Positions 10,201 to 19,991 of a stretch of DNA of 64,000 bases are shown here, piece by piece. This DNA comes from Noviherbaspirillum sp. L7-7A (lineage in GTDB: Bacteria > Pseudomonadota > Gammaproteobacteria > Burkholderiales > Burkholderiaceae_D): contig NZ_JAHQRJ010000001.1 in NCBI RefSeq assembly GCF_019052805.1, forward strand, positions 2,294,001-2,358,000, given 5' to 3'. The notes under the pieces were generated by a model, which saw only the letters and a program-made list of their open reading frames with translations, searched no databases and was not told the origin of the DNA. The position numbers were made by a program, and so were the translations under genes. The stretch's first letter is position 1; every line of letters starts with the position of its first letter.

Positions 10201-13200
10201 ACAGTGACGGCAACGGCCTGCGTGGTGTTCAACGTGCCGTCGCTGGCGCGCACCGTGACGTTGTAGATGTTGTCGGCGCCAATGTCAGCCGGCGCCTCGA
10301 AGTTGGGCGCGGCCGCAAAGCTCAATGCGCCTGTCGTGGCATTGATGTTGAACAGCGCCGCATCGCCGCCCGCCACGAGGCTGTAGGTCAGTGCCTGCCC
10401 TTCCGGATCGGTCGCCGCTACCGTGCCCACCGCCGTGCCGTTCTCGGCCATGCTGAAGGCAGCTGGCGAAGTGAACCCCGGCGCCTCGTTGACGTTGGTC
10501 ACCGTGACTGCAATCGCCTGCGTGGCGTTCAGGGTGCCGTCGCTGGCTTGTACGGTGACGTTATAGACATTGTTGGCACCGACATCCGCCGGCGCCTCGA
10601 AATTCGGCGCGGTCACGAAGCGCAGTGCGCCGCTGCTGGCGTCAATGGCGAAGCGGGCCGCATCATCGCCGCCGGCAATGCTGTAAGTCAGCGTCGGACT
10701 ATCGGCGTCAGTGGCGGTGATGGTGGCGACGGTGGTGCTGTTCTCGGCCACGCTGTAGGCCGCGTTTGGCGAGGAAAATACCGGCGCCGCACCGGTCGGA
10801 TTCTCGTTGACGTCGGTGACGGTGACGGCAACGGCTTGCGTGGTGTTGAGCGTGCCGTCGCTGGCGCGCACGGTGACGTTGTAGATGTTGTCGGCACCAA
10901 TGTCGGCCGGCGCCTCGAAGTTGGGCGCGGCCGCAAAGCTCAGTGCGCCGGTGGTGGCATTGATGTTGAACAGCGCCGCATCGCCATCCGCCACGAGGCT
11001 GTAGGTCAGCGCCTGCCCTTCCGGATCGGTCGCCGCTACCGCGCCCACCGCCGTGCCGTTCTCGGGCATGCTGAAAGCCTGCGGCGAGGTGAATGCCGGC
11101 GCTTCATTGACATTGGTCACCGTCACTGCAATCGCCTGCGTGGCGTTCAACGTGCCGTCGCTGGCCTGCACCGTGAAGTTATAGACATTGTTGGCGCCAA
11201 TATCCGCCGGCGCCTCGAAGTTGGGCGCTGCCGCAAAACTGAGTGCGCCTGTCGTGGCATTGATCGTGAACAGCGCCGCATCGCCGCCTGCAACAAGGCT
11301 GTAGGTCACGGCCTGGCTCTCGGCATCGGTCGCCGCCACCGTGCCGACCGCCGTGCCGTTCTCCGCCACCGTGTATGCAGCTGGCGACGTGAAGGTCGGC
11401 GCGGTGTTGCTGCCCGCCGGGCTGCCGCCGATCACGCCGATGAAGTCGGTCGCCACCGGCGCCAGCGCCTGGGTGTTGCGCAGCTCGATCATCAGTTCCG
11501 GCGGCGGCTGGCCGTCTCCGCCGGCATCCACGTAGATGAAGGTGCTGGTGCCCGACTTGGCATACCACACCGTGTTGCTGTTGCCCGCCTGCCCGCCCCA
11601 GGCCAGGTCGGTCGGGCCCAGCAGGGCCGACAGGTCGATACGGTCCGTGCCCTGGGTGAAGTCGGTGATCACGTCCCAGGTCCGCGTTACCGTGGCATCC
11701 GGCGGCGTTTGCCAGTTGGTATTGGGCGCGGACTCGGTCGTGGTCTGGTACACGAAGAGGTCGCTGCCGCCACCGCCGGTAAGGGTGTCGGCACCGCCCG
11801 CGCCGGTGAAGGTGTCGTTGCCGCCGGCGCCCACCAGCGTGTTGGCATTGGCGTCGCCGGTCAGCACTTCATTGACCACATTCGTCACCGTCACTGCGAC
11901 GGCCTGCGTGGCGTTCAGCGCGCCGTCGCTGGCCTGCACCGTGACGTTGTAGACATTGTCGGCGCCCGCATCGGCGGCCGCCTCGAAGTCCGGCGCGGTC
12001 ACGAAACGCAATGCGCCGGTAGTGGCGTTGATGGCGAAGCGGGCGGCATCGGCGCCGCCGGCGATGCTGTAGGTCAGCGTCGGGCTGTCGGCATCGGTGG
12101 CGGTGATGGTGGCGACGGTGGTGCTGTTCTCGGCCACGTTGTAGGCCGCAGTGGGTGAGGAGAACACTGGTGCCGCGCCGGTCGGATTCTCGTTCACGTC
12201 GGTGACGGTGACGGCAACGGCCTGCGTGGTGTTCAACGTGCCGTCGCTGGCGCGCACCGTGACGTTGTAGATGTTGTCGGCGCCAATGTCGGCCGGCGCC
12301 TCGAAGTTGGGCGCGGCCGCAAAGCTCAGTGCGCCGGTGGTGGCATTGATGTTGAACAGCGCCGCATCGCCGCCCGCCACGAGGCTGTAGGTCAGTGCCT
12401 GCCCTTCCGGATCGGTCGCCGCCACCGCGCCCACCGCCGTGCCGTTCTCGGGCATGCTGAAAGCCTGCGGCGAGGTGAATGCCGGCGCTTCATTGACATT
12501 GGTCACCGTCACTGCAATCGCCTGCGTGGCGTTCAACGTGCCGTCGCTGGCCTGCACCGTGAGGTTATAGACGTTGTTGGCGCCAATATCCGCCGGTGCC
12601 TCGAAGTTGGGCACTGCCGCAAAACTGAGCGCGCCTGTCGTGGCATTGATCGTGAACAGCGCCGCATCGCCGCCTGCAACAAGGCTGTAGGTCAAAGCCT
12701 GGCTCTCGGCATCGGTGGCCGCCACCGTGCCGACCGCCGTGCCGTTCTCCGCCACGTTGAAGGCACTGGATGAAGTGAATGCCGGCGCGGTGTTGGGCGG
12801 CGCCGCCACCCCCAGAAAATCGCTGGCGGTGAGCACTGTGCCGCTGGCCATGTTCTGCAGGTCGATCCGCATTTCAGCCGTTGCCGGCGCGCCATTGGTA
12901 TCGACGAAAACCGAGATCGTCGTGCCGTTGACGGTGTACCAGACGCCGTTGGCGGTGGGCGTGGTGCCGCCCCACAACAGGTCAGTCGTGCCCAGCAGTG
13001 CAGTCAGGTCGATGCGGTCGGCGCCGCGGGTGAAGTCGGTGATCAGGTCCCAGTTGCCGCTGGCCGGCGAATCGGTGACAGCCAGGTAGACGAAGGTGTC
13101 GTTGCCCGCGCCGCCGGTCAGGGTGTCGCGGCCGCCGTTGCCGCGCAGTGTGTCATTGCCGTTGCGCCCGCTGATGGTGTCGGCAGTGGTGGTGCCGACC

Positions 13201-13238
13201 AGGTTGTCCGCACCATTGGTGCCGTTGATGGTAGCCAT
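7212..13238 (-). CDS. Giant RTX/cadherin-like repeat adhesin, type I secretion substrate
   Basis: This secreted or surface protein has 2008 residues. The start at 13238 follows GGGGA and begins directly with RTX-like sequence ([18 protein letters not shown]). There follow three cadherin-like repeats of about 100 residues (each with a VAEN or MPEN turn, ATDAES/ATDPEG, and NATTGALSF), an RTX block, five more repeats, a second RTX block, three more repeats, and a C-terminal calcium-binding region with tandem GGAGNDxLxGG nonapeptides. Each RTX block is followed by a serralysin-like [11 protein letters not shown] segment. There is no Sec signal; the last about 60 residues should hold the type I signal. 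Exporter and adaptor genes lie immediately upstream on the same strand. A nearly identical 2004-bp duplication lies inside the gene. Its likely role is adhesion or biofilm formation; the ligand is unknown. Confidence 0.92.
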   Translation of the reverse strand: MATINGTNGADNLVGTTTADTISGRNGNDTLRGNGGRDTLTGGAGNDTFVYLAVTDSPASGNWDLITDFTRGADRIDLTALLGTTDLLWGGTTPTANGVWYTVNGTTISVFVDTNGAPATAEMRIDLQNMASGTVLTASDFLGVAAPPNTAPAFTSSSAFNVAENGTAVGTVAATDAESQALTYSLVAGGDAALFTINATTGALSFAAVPNFEAPADIGANNVYNLTVQASDGTLNATQAIAVTVTNVNEAPAFTSPQAFSMPENGTAVGAVAATDPEGQALTYSLVAGGDAALFNINATTGALSFAAAPNFEAPADIGADNIYNVTVRASDGTLNTTQAVAVTVTDVNENPTGAAPVFSSPTAAYNVAENSTTVATITATDADSPTLTYSIAGGADAARFAINATTGALRFVTAPDFEAAADAGADNVYNVTVQASDGALNATQAVAVTVTNVVNEVLTGDANANTLVGAGGNDTFTGAGGADTLTGGGGSDLFVYQTTTESAPNTNWQTPPDATVTRTWDVITDFTQGTDRIDLSALLGPTDLAWGGQAGNSNTVWYAKSGTSTFIYVDAGGDGQPPPELMIELRNTQALAPVATDFIGVIGGSPAGSNTAPTFTSPAAYTVAENGTAVGTVAATDAESQAVTYSLVAGGDAALFTINATTGALSFAAAPNFEAPADIGANNVYNFTVQASDGTLNATQAIAVTVTNVNEAPAFTSPQAFSMPENGTAVGAVAATDPEGQALTYSLVADGDAALFNINATTGALSFAAAPNFEAPADIGADNIYNVTVRASDGTLNTTQAVAVTVTDVNENPTGAAPVFSSPNAAYSVAENSTTVATITATDADSPTLTYSIAGGDDAARFAIDASSGALRFVTAPNFEAPADVGANNVYNVTVQASDGTLNATQAIAVTVTNVNEAPGFTSPAAFSMAENGTAVGTVAATDPEGQALTYSLVAGGDAALFNINATTGALSFAAAPNFEAPADIGADNIYNVTVRASDGTLNTTQAVAVTVTDVNENPTGAAPVFSSPTAAYNVAENSTTVATITATDADSPTLTYSIAGGADAARFAINATTGALRFVTAPDFEAAADAGADNVYNVTVQASDGALNATQAVAVTVTNVVNEVLTGDANANTLVGAGGNDTFTGAGGADTLTGGGGSDLFVYQTTTESAPNTNWQTPPDATVTRTWDVITDFTQGTDRIDLSALLGPTDLAWGGQAGNSNTVWYAKSGTSTFIYVDAGGDGQPPPELMIELRNTQALAPVATDFIGVIGGSPAGSNTAPTFTSPAAYTVAENGTAVGTVAATDAESQAVTYSLVAGGDAALFTINATTGALSFAAAPNFEAPADIGANNVYNFTVQASDGTLNATQAIAVTVTNVNEAPAFTSPQAFSMPENGTAVGAVAATDPEGQALTYSLVADGDAALFNINATTGALSFAAAPNFEAPADIGADNIYNVTVRASDGTLNTTQAVAVTVTDVNENPTGAAPVFSSPNAAYSVAENSTTVATIAATDADSPALTYSIAGGADAARFAIDASSGALRFLTAPDFEAPTDVGANNVYNVTVQASDGALNATQAVAVTVTNVVVEPIAGTAGNDILNGTAGADIFDISAGGNDTVTAGAGSDTILAGAAFTATDRVDGGSPADDTVETDTLVLNGDYTAGVTLAATTLLNVEEVTLSAGNSYSLTFNDANAVATTVTVDGSALGAANTMTINASAETESSYTINGGAGNDVLTGGAWSDYFDISFGGNDIVTGNAGRDSVFAGAAMTAADQFNGGAGVDTLYLSGDYSAGLTFGATTLAGVEVIVAQGGNNYSLTLNNAMLAGTQQASVEGFGLGSANSLTVNASAETDTGTVYTLSGGAGNDNLTGGAGNDVLNGGAGNDILVGGAGNDILTGGAGNDTLTGGLGNDVHDYNTLSDRGTTGDIITGFSKTGTNGVDSLNLHDLLLTFTGFNGTNAFTGGYLQFDTSSGANTVVRVDSTGGANSFVTLATLNGTLLLQSDTANYVL
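8710..12204. repeat. 2004-bp tandem duplication inside the adhesin gene
   Basis: The stretch from about 8710 to 10200 recurs almost base for base at about 10714 to 12204, an offset of exactly 2004 bp (668 codons, so frame is kept). The unit covers five cadherin-like repeats plus one RTX block. Similarity continues beyond both edges at a lower level. The near identity implies a recent duplication or ongoing gene conversion, and it is also a likely place for assembly collapse or expansion. Boundaries are approximate. Confidence 0.93.
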
Positions 13239-13381
13239 GCTGAAATCCCCGCAAACTTCCACCCCGCGGGCAGGCCGCCGGATGCTTTCACAATCTTCTG
13301 ACGCTAAAGCATCGGCGCAAACCAATGACGATATGGATCAAGCGCGCTGCCGCCAGGTTTGGCGCCGATCAGAGAGACGCG

Positions 13382-14773
13382 CTAGCGTTCGCGCAACATG
13401 CCGTCCCTGACCTTCACGATCGGCTTGAGCAGGTAGTGCAATACCGTCTTGCGCCCGGTGCGGATGTCCACGCTGGCGACCATGCCGGGCATGATGGACA
13501 GTGCCGCGCTGGCGCCGGTGGGCGTGCTGCCGCGGGTGCGCACCTGCACCGGGTAATAGCTTTCCGCGCGCTCGCCCGGCCGTTCCGGCATGACCGTGTC
13601 GGCGCCGATATGCTCCAGCGTGCCGGGAAAGCCGCCATAGATCGTGAAGTCGTAGGCGCTGAGCTTGACCGTGGCCTCCTGTCCGACCCGCAGGAAGGCG
13701 ATGTCGGCTGGCCGCACCCGCGCCTCGACCAGCAGCGTGTCCTCGCGCGGCACGATTTCCATCAGGTCCATGCCGGGCTGGATCACGCCGCCCACGGTAT
13801 GCACCTTGAGCTGCTTGACCACGCCGGCCACCGGCGCCCTGACCTCGGTGCGGCGCAGCCGGTCTTCCAGCTCGGTGTTGGCCGCGGCCAGCGCCTGCTG
13901 CTCGGCGCGCGCCAGGCTGAGTTCCTTCATCGCATCGGCGCGAAAGCGCGATGCCAGTTCATCGACCTTCTCGCGCGCCTCGCGCAGGGCCGCTTCCAGG
14001 CGCGGCAGCGCCAGGCGGGCGGCGTCGAGCTCGCCCTGGATATCGTTGGCCTGGCGCTCCAGGCGCACCGCGTCGAGCTGGGTGATGTAGCCCTGATTGG
14101 CCATGGGCCGCACCATGCCCAGTTCGCGGGTCACCAGCGCATGGCTTTGCTGCAGCTGCTGCTGGCGCGCGCGCTTCTCGGCCAGTTCCTGTTCGCGCTG
14201 CCCCAGCTGCTGGCGCAGCACAGCAAGATTGGCGCGCAGCGCCTGCTGCCGGCTGGCATACAGGGAGGACTCTTGCGCCACCAGCGCCGGATGGCTGGCG
14301 GCAAGCTGCACGGGCGCGCTGAACGCCAGGCCGTTGGCTTCGGCCGACAGGCGGGCAATGCGCGCCAGCAGCGCCCGGTCCTTGGCCCTGCCCTCTTCCG
14401 ACTGCGACGCAAAGCGCACCTTGTCGATGCGCAGCAGCGGCTGTTCCCTGGCCACGCTGTCGCCCTCCTTCACCAGCACCTCGGCGATGATGCCGCCTTC
14501 CAGGTTCTGCACCAGCTGCACACGCGACGACGGGATCACCTTGCCCTCGGCTACCGTGAATTCATCCACTTTCGCCACGGCCGCCCAGGCCAGCGCCACC
14601 AGCCAGAACAGGAGGCCAAGCCAGAACGCCCAGCGGGTGATGCGGCGCGGGCCATGCGCCAGCATGCCGGCCACGCCATGCAGATAGTCGGCATCATTGA
14701 CCGGCTCGGGCAGCGTTGCCGTCACCGGTTCCCAGCCCGACACCGGGCGCGCCTTCTGTTCAGCGCGCGACAT
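13382..14773 (-). CDS. Type I secretion periplasmic adaptor (HlyD/LapC-like)
   Basis: This is the membrane fusion protein of the type I secretion system, 463 residues. A short cytoplasmic N-terminus leads to one transmembrane helix (FWLGLLFWLVALAWAAVAKV, about 50-70), then a lipoyl/barrel-sandwich half (NLEGGIIAEVLVKEGDSVA), a long helical hairpin rich in Arg, Glu, Gln and Leu (about 130-320), the second barrel half (VRAPVAGVVKQLKVHTVGGV) and a C-terminal beta domain. It overlaps the exporter gene by 14 bp and precedes the adhesin gene, so the three form one operon. It should bridge the exporter to a TolC-type channel, none of which is encoded in the operon. Confidence 0.93.
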   Translation of the reverse strand: MSRAEQKARPVSGWEPVTATLPEPVNDADYLHGVAGMLAHGPRRITRWAFWLGLLFWLVALAWAAVAKVDEFTVAEGKVIPSSRVQLVQNLEGGIIAEVLVKEGDSVAREQPLLRIDKVRFASQSEEGRAKDRALLARIARLSAEANGLAFSAPVQLAASHPALVAQESSLYASRQQALRANLAVLRQQLGQREQELAEKRARQQQLQQSHALVTRELGMVRPMANQGYITQLDAVRLERQANDIQGELDAARLALPRLEAALREAREKVDELASRFRADAMKELSLARAEQQALAAANTELEDRLRRTEVRAPVAGVVKQLKVHTVGGVIQPGMDLMEIVPREDTLLVEARVRPADIAFLRVGQEATVKLSAYDFTIYGGFPGTLEHIGADTVMPERPGERAESYYPVQVRTRGSTPTGASAALSIMPGMVASVDIRTGRKTVLHYLLKPIVKVRDGMLRER

Positions 14774-16955
14774 GGATCTTGCCCGCCGCCAGCGCGGCCA
14801 GGACGGCGTCGCGCGGCCCGTCGGCCACCAGGCGGCCCTGGTCCATCACCAGCACCCGGTCGACCAATGACAGCAGCGAGCCGCGGTGCGACACCAGCAC
14901 CAGGGTGCGCCCCGCCAGTTGCGCGCCCAGCCGTTCCTTGAATAGCTGCTCGGAGCGCGCATCCATCGCGCTGCTGGGCTCGTCGAGCAGCAGGACGGGC
15001 GGCGCCAGCAATTCGGCGCGGGCAATCGCGATCGCCTGGCGCTGGCCGCCAGACAGATTGACGCCGCGCTCGCCCACCTGCTGGTCATAGCCCTCGGCCG
15101 ACGCCGCGACGAAGTCGGCCACGCCGCCGATGGCGGCCGCGCGCAGCATGGCCTCCTCGTCCACGCCGCTTTCGCCAAGCACGATGTTGTCGCGGATGCT
15201 GCCGTAAAATAGGTTGATGTCCTGCGGCACATGGCCGATCTGGCGCCGCAGCAGCGCCGGGTCGAGCTGGCGCACGTCGGTGCCATCGACCAGCACCGCG
15301 CCGGCGTCCGGCGCATACAGGCCCATCACCAGCTTCTCGACCGTGGTCTTGCCCGAACCGATGCGGCCGATGATGGCCACACGCTCGCCGGCGGCGATGC
15401 GCAGCGACACGCCGGCCAGCGCCTCGGCCTGCTGGCCGGGATAGGCAAAGCGCACATTGCGCAGTTCGATCTCGCCGCGGATAGCCCCGCGCTGCAGGAA
15501 CTGGCGGCCGGCCTCATGCTCCACCGGCAGCGCCATCACCTTGCCGGTGGCATAGAGCGCGTTGCGCGCCTGGTGATAGCGGGTCAGCAGCGTGGCCAGT
15601 TGCGACCATGGCGCCAGCGCCCGTCCGGCCAGGATGGTGCAGGCGATCAGGCCGCCCAGCGTCAGCCTGTCCTCCGCAATCCGGAGCGCGCCGCAGACAA
15701 TCACGAGCAGATACGCCACCTGCTGTGCAAACTGCGCGAAATTGACTGCGCAGGCTGACAGCAGCCTGGCCCGCAGGCCCATCCTCGCCAGCTGGCTGAC
15801 CAGGGTTTCCCAGCGCCGCTGCAGCATGCCCTGGGCGCCGGCCGCCTTGATGGCTTCGAGGCCGACCAGGCTTTCCACCAGCACGGCCTGGCGCTGCGCG
15901 GCGAGGCGGCTGCTGCTCGCCACCAGCCGCGCCAGCGGCAATTGCAGCAGCAGGCCGACGCCGACAATGACCGGAATGGCCAGCACCGGTATCCAGCCCA
16001 GGCTGCCGCCGACCCAGAACATCGCTGCCAGGAACAGCGCGACAAACGGCAGGTCCACCAGTGCGGCCATGGTGGCGGAGGTGGCGAAGTCGCGCACGCT
16101 TTCGAATTCCTGCAGGTTGTTGGCGAAGGCGCCCGCCGACGGCGGCCGGGCCGCCATCTTCATGTCCAGCACCCGCTGGAACACCTGCGAGGAAAGCTGC
16201 AGGTCAATGCGGCGGCCGGCGATGTCGATGAAATAGCCGCGCAGCATGCGCATGCCGAAGTCGAACGCCAGCACGATGGCCATGCCCGCGGAGAGCGCCC
16301 ACAGCGTGGCCTCGGCCTGGTTGGGCACCACCCGGTCATACACATTCATCGAGTAGAGCGGCATGCACAGCGCGAACAGGTTGATCATCAATGAGGCCGC
16401 CAGCACTTCGCCATAGAGCGGCCACAGCGGCAGCACCGCGTCGCGCAGCCACTGCGCGCGGGCCGGCGGCGCGCTGGCGTGGCTGCGGGCGTCGGCCGAC
16501 ACCAGCGGCCGGGCGAGGATCACGACGCCGGCATGCCGTTGCCGCAGCAGCGCAAGCGGCATCTCCACGGCGCCTTCCAGCGGCAGGATAAGGTGCGCGC
16601 TGTCGCCTTCGAGGCGGGTCAGCACGCAGGCATCGCGGCCATCGAGCAGCAGCACCACGGGCAGCATGCCGGCGCTGACCTGGTCCAGCGGCCGGCGCGA
16701 CAGCGCCGCATCCAGGCCGAAGCGGCGCGCGGCGCGCACCAACAGTTCCGGCGTCAGGCGTCCGTCCACCAGGGGCAGGCCGGCCAGCACCGCCGCCGCG
16801 CTGATCGGGCGTTCATGCAGCCGCGCCAGTGCCAGCAGGCAGGCCAGCAAGGGGTCGTCATGCGCCATCGCGGACGCGGCGACCTGCCAGTCTGGCTCTG
16901 GCAGGCTGGCATTCTCGGCGCTGTCGGCGTGATTCAGGGCATCGGCATGGGGCAT
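14760..16955 (-). CDS. Type I secretion permease/ATPase (LapB-like)
   Basis: This inner-membrane exporter of 731 residues drives adhesin secretion. The N-terminal domain resembles a C39 peptidase but lacks the expected catalytic cysteine motif (DPLLACLLALARLHE), so it is a non-proteolytic C39-like domain as in LapB/HlyB-type exporters. A six-helix ABC transmembrane region follows at about residues 170-460. The C-terminal nucleotide-binding domain has Walker A GRIGSGKTT, signature LSGGQRQ, Walker B VLLLDEPSSAMD and H-loop VSHR. It is the first gene of the operon with the HlyD-like adaptor and the RTX adhesin. Some 99 bp separate it from the small repeat-protein gene upstream. Confidence 0.94.
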   Translation of the reverse strand: MPHADALNHADSAENASLPEPDWQVAASAMAHDDPLLACLLALARLHERPISAAAVLAGLPLVDGRLTPELLVRAARRFGLDAALSRRPLDQVSAGMLPVVLLLDGRDACVLTRLEGDSAHLILPLEGAVEMPLALLRQRHAGVVILARPLVSADARSHASAPPARAQWLRDAVLPLWPLYGEVLAASLMINLFALCMPLYSMNVYDRVVPNQAEATLWALSAGMAIVLAFDFGMRMLRGYFIDIAGRRIDLQLSSQVFQRVLDMKMAARPPSAGAFANNLQEFESVRDFATSATMAALVDLPFVALFLAAMFWVGGSLGWIPVLAIPVIVGVGLLLQLPLARLVASSSRLAAQRQAVLVESLVGLEAIKAAGAQGMLQRRWETLVSQLARMGLRARLLSACAVNFAQFAQQVAYLLVIVCGALRIAEDRLTLGGLIACTILAGRALAPWSQLATLLTRYHQARNALYATGKVMALPVEHEAGRQFLQRGAIRGEIELRNVRFAYPGQQAEALAGVSLRIAAGERVAIIGRIGSGKTTVEKLVMGLYAPDAGAVLVDGTDVRQLDPALLRRQIGHVPQDINLFYGSIRDNIVLGESGVDEEAMLRAAAIGGVADFVAASAEGYDQQVGERGVNLSGGQRQAIAIARAELLAPPVLLLDEPSSAMDARSEQLFKERLGAQLAGRTLVLVSHRGSLLSLVDRVLVMDQGRLVADGPRDAVLAALAAGKIHVAR

Positions 16956-17054
16956 GGCACCAGCTGGAAAAGTCGTTGCCCTACCCTAACGGCAGGTTGG
17001 GATGGCGACCTTGAGATTGCACAAGCGGCAGGTTGCGTCCCGGCGTTCAGGACC

Positions 17055-17300
17055 TCAGGCCCGTTCAGGCAGGTCCAGGGAGCCGGTCACGCTGAGCTTT
17101 TTCACCACGAGTTCCTCGATTTCCAGGCGGCGGATGCGGGCCTTGTTGACCGACAGCGCGCCGATGGCGAGGGCGCCGATGGCCAATGCCCCGATCGCCA
17201 GCGCGCCGGCGGCCGCGGCGCCGAGCGCCAGGCTTCCCGCTGCCTGAACGCCCGTGGCGCGCAGCGGAGCATGAAGACGTGAACGGGTAATGGGAGGCAT
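17055..17300 (-). CDS. Small repeat protein with GALAI repeats
   Basis: This short ORF of 81 residues has a clear AAGGA ribosome-binding site before the ATG at 17300. Its centre is an exact pentapeptide-style repeat (GALAIGALAIGALAIGAL), passing into a charged, still 5-residue-periodic stretch (ARIRRLEIEELVVKKLSV). This is the pattern of a short pentapeptide-repeat-like coil or of a glycine/alanine membrane-inserting hairpin followed by a basic/acidic helix. No enzymatic motif is visible. It lies upstream of the type I secretion operon on the same strand; nothing shows a functional link. The function is unknown. Confidence 0.6.
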   Translation of the reverse strand: MPPITRSRLHAPLRATGVQAAGSLALGAAAAGALAIGALAIGALAIGALSVNKARIRRLEIEELVVKKLSVTGSLDLPERA

Positions 17301-17404
17301 GACGGTTCCTTTGCAGTGTGATGCGAAAGAGGAGGGACGCCGCCAATGATAGCGTCCGGCGGCGCGGCAGGCATGATATGGCGCCGTCTTGCAATGGTCG
17401 TACG

Positions 17405-17431
17405 GTGGAATGCCCCGAAGGGGCATTCCAC
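17405..17431. repeat. REP-like palindrome, copy 1
   Basis: A perfect inverted repeat with 12-bp arms (GTGGAATGCCCC / GGGGCATTCCAC) around GAA. It belongs to a small family of related palindromes also found at 17482, 22112 and 22212. Confidence 0.75.
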
Positions 17432-17481
17432 GTCGCCAACCCTGTCGATGCGCGGCCTTCGCCGCTTTGCCACCAAGTGCC

Positions 17482-17511
17482 GTGCAATGCCCCTCGGGTA
17501 TTGCACCCTAC
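17482..17511. repeat. REP-like palindrome, copy 2, at the end of pabBC
   Basis: The palindrome GTGCAATGCCC / GGGTATTGCAC is followed by CCTAC, and its right flank covers the pabBC stop codon (17508-17510). The 31-bp core differs by one base from the copy at 22111-22141. It could form the 3' end hairpin of the dcd-pabBC transcript. Confidence 0.75.
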
Positions 17512-19316
17512 GCGTCCTCGCTTACAACCCGCGCCCGCAGCGCACCGCGCAATGCGTTGCATACCAACACCTGCTCGGCACGCCGCAGGTCCGCCATGCT
17601 TAAACGCGCCTCGCGCGCCCCCCAGGCTGGATCATCCAGCAACACGCCGCGCATCACGCCGGGCAGCACGCCGGCCGTCAGCGGCGGCGTCAGCCAATGG
17701 CCATCCAGCAGGAGGAACACATTGCTGCGTCCGCCTTCGGTCAGCTCGCCCCTTTCGTTGTGGAACAGCATGTCGAATGCGCCCTGCTCCTGGGCTGTGC
17801 GCCAGGCCTGGTCGTAGCGCTCGCGCAGGCTGGTCTTGTGGCGCAGGAACAGGGCGTCGGAAGCGGTAGGCTGCGGCGCCAGCAGCACCTTCACCGGCTG
17901 CGGCCAGGGCGCCAGCGGGCTGGCCGCCAGCGTCGCTTCGCCAGCAAAGGACAGCACCAGCTTCAGCGCATGCTCGCCCTCGCCGAGCCCGGCGCAGGCG
18001 GCGGCAATCTTCGCCCGCAGTGCCTGCCCGTCCCAGCCGAAGCCGAAATAGCGGGCAGAAGCAGCCAGCCGGGCCAGGTGCCGTTCCAGATGGCGGCAGC
18101 CATCATCACGGGTTGCATGCATGGTTTCGAACAGGGTGAATTCCTGCGGCAGGCCAGTCAGGAAGCGCGCCTTCTGCAGGCACTCCTGATATTCGTCCCC
18201 GGCCACGCTGTCATGCACGATGCCCGCGCCCACGCCCAGCACGCCGGCGCGCACGCCGCCCTGGGGCGCGTCCAGCGCCAGGGTGCGGATCGGCACCGAC
18301 AGGCAGAAGTCGCCGGACGCATCGAGCCAGCCGATCGCGCCGGTATAGATGCCACGCGGCGTGTCTTCCAGTTCGCGGATGATCTGCATGGCGCGCCGCT
18401 TCGGCGCCCCGGTGACCGAGCCGCAGGGATACAGCGCCGACAGAATTTGCGCAAAGCCGGCATCGGCGCGCCGCGTGGCGCTGACGGTGGAGGTCATCTG
18501 CAGCACCGCGCCATAGCGGTCGACCTGGAACAGCGCCGGCACCTTCACCGAGCCGGTCTCGGCCACCTGCCCGAAGTCGTTGCGAAGCAGGTCGACGATC
18601 ATCAGGTTCTCGGCCCGGGTTTTGGTATCGGCCTGCATCTGCGCTGCGGTGACGGCGTCCAGCGCGGCGTCGCCGGCGGCCGGCGCGGTGCCCTTCATCG
18701 GCTGCGCGGTGAGTGTGCGGCCTTCCTGCCGCATGAACAGTTCAGGCGACAGCGACAGCACGGCGGCGCCGTCGGGCAGCAGCGCCAGCGCGCCGTAAGG
18801 CACCGGCTGGCGCGCGCGCAGGCGCCGATACAGGGCGGCGGGCTCGCCCCAGGCATCGAAATGGAAGCGCCAGGTATGGTTGATCTGGTAGGCGTCGCCC
18901 GCTTCCAGCCAGGCATGGATGCGGCCGATGGCGGCGGCGAAATGCTGCGCGTCCTCAGCTGCCTTCAATGCGGCGATGCCGGCCGGCGCGTCGCCGGCCT
19001 GCGCGGCCAGCCAGTCGTCGGCCTCCTGGCGCGACAGCCTGCGGCACTGTGCAAACAGCAGCGCCCGCGCAGCCGGCCGCTGCGCCGCTTCGGGCCGGGC
19101 GGCAATGCCGTGCAGCCCGGCGCCCAGCTCGTAATCGCAGAGCAGCACGGCGAAGCGGCCGCCTTCCAGCGCCTGCCGGACCTGTGCCACCCAGGCGTTC
19201 AGGCCGGCGGCGTCGGCGCATTCCAGGGTCTCGCGATAGCCGCTATACAGGCGCGAGACCGGCGCCTGTTCGCTGGCATTGCAGTCGTCCAGCAGGACCC
19301 AGCATTCCTGCTGCAT
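17508..19316 (-). CDS. pabBC: Aminodeoxychorismate synthase component I fused to 4-amino-4-deoxychorismate lyase
   Basis: This 602-residue bifunctional folate-pathway protein makes 4-amino-4-deoxychorismate from chorismate (PabB half) and releases pyruvate to give p-aminobenzoate (PabC half). The PabB part (about 1-360) has MKGTAP (the lysine typical of PabB rather than anthranilate synthase), RAENLMIVDLLRND, VPALFQVDRYG, CGSVTGAPKRRAM and GIYTGAIG. The PabC part (about 375-600) is a class IV aminotransferase-fold PLP enzyme with LFETMHA, RHLERHLARLAASA and ELTEGGRSNVFL...TAGVLPGVMR. It follows dcd by 11 bp on the same strand. The glutamine amidotransferase PabA is not in the window. The fusion is known in several proteobacteria. 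Confidence 0.94.
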   Translation of the reverse strand: MQQECWVLLDDCNASEQAPVSRLYSGYRETLECADAAGLNAWVAQVRQALEGGRFAVLLCDYELGAGLHGIAARPEAAQRPAARALLFAQCRRLSRQEADDWLAAQAGDAPAGIAALKAAEDAQHFAAAIGRIHAWLEAGDAYQINHTWRFHFDAWGEPAALYRRLRARQPVPYGALALLPDGAAVLSLSPELFMRQEGRTLTAQPMKGTAPAAGDAALDAVTAAQMQADTKTRAENLMIVDLLRNDFGQVAETGSVKVPALFQVDRYGAVLQMTSTVSATRRADAGFAQILSALYPCGSVTGAPKRRAMQIIRELEDTPRGIYTGAIGWLDASGDFCLSVPIRTLALDAPQGGVRAGVLGVGAGIVHDSVAGDEYQECLQKARFLTGLPQEFTLFETMHATRDDGCRHLERHLARLAASARYFGFGWDGQALRAKIAAACAGLGEGEHALKLVLSFAGEATLAASPLAPWPQPVKVLLAPQPTASDALFLRHKTSLRERYDQAWRTAQEQGAFDMLFHNERGELTEGGRSNVFLLLDGHWLTPPLTAGVLPGVMRGVLLDDPAWGAREARLSMADLRRAEQVLVCNALRGALRARVVSEDA

Positions 19317-19327
19317 GGTAGTGTGGC

Positions 19328-19897
19328 TCAGGTCTTGGGCAGGGTCACGCCGCGCTGCCCCTGGTACTTGCCGCCGCGGTCGCGGTAGGAGGTCTCGCAG
19401 ACTTCATCGCTTTCGAAGAACAGCACCTGGGCGCAGCCCTCGCCGGCATAGATCTTGGCCGGCAGCGGCGTGGTGTTGGAAAACTCCAGCGTCACGTAGC
19501 CTTCCCATTCCGGCTCGAAGGGCGTGACGTTGACGATGATGCCGCAGCGGGCATAGGTCGACTTGCCCAGGCAGATGGTGAGCACGCTGCGCGGAATGCG
19601 GAAGTATTCGATGGTGCGGGCCAGCGCGAAGGAATTCGGCGGAATGATGCAGACGTCGCTCTTGATGTCGACGAAGGAGTTCTCGTCGAAATTCTTGGGG
19701 TCGACGATGGTGCTGTTGATGTTGGTGAAGATCTTGAATTCGTCGGCGCAGCGGATGTCGTAGCCATACGAAGACGTGCCGTAGGACACGATCTTCTGAC
19801 CATTGGCCGCGGTGCGCACCTGGCCCGGCTCGAAGGGTTCGATCATGCCGTGCTGTTCGGCCATGCGGCGTATCCACTTGTCGGATTTGATGGTCAT
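19328..19897 (-). CDS. dcd: dCTP deaminase
   Basis: This enzyme deaminates dCTP to dUTP in the supply of dTMP. The protein has 189 residues, the normal length for bacterial homotrimeric Dcd. Conserved segments include SSYGYDIRC, the nucleotide-binding stretch [11 protein letters not shown], the catalytic-region [19 protein letters not shown] and the C-terminal [12 protein letters not shown] that closes over the triphosphate. The start is fixed by the family-typical N-terminus [13 protein letters not shown]. It lies 11 bp before pabBC on the same strand and the two are probably co-transcribed. Confidence 0.97.
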   Translation of the reverse strand: MTIKSDKWIRRMAEQHGMIEPFEPGQVRTAANGQKIVSYGTSSYGYDIRCADEFKIFTNINSTIVDPKNFDENSFVDIKSDVCIIPPNSFALARTIEYFRIPRSVLTICLGKSTYARCGIIVNVTPFEPEWEGYVTLEFSNTTPLPAKIYAGEGCAQVLFFESDEVCETSYRDRGGKYQGQRGVTLPKT

Positions 19898-19991
19898 GTG
19901 CGTGCTATCTGGAAGGAAAGGGAATAGCGCGCGATTTTACGCGAAAAGCGGCGGCGGGCGGATGCGCGGCGGATGGCACCCGCCGCATCCA

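Noticed and set aside
8832..12158. Long plus-strand ORFs antisense to the RTX adhesin
   Set aside because: They mirror the repeats of the real gene, have no ribosome-binding site and no domain.
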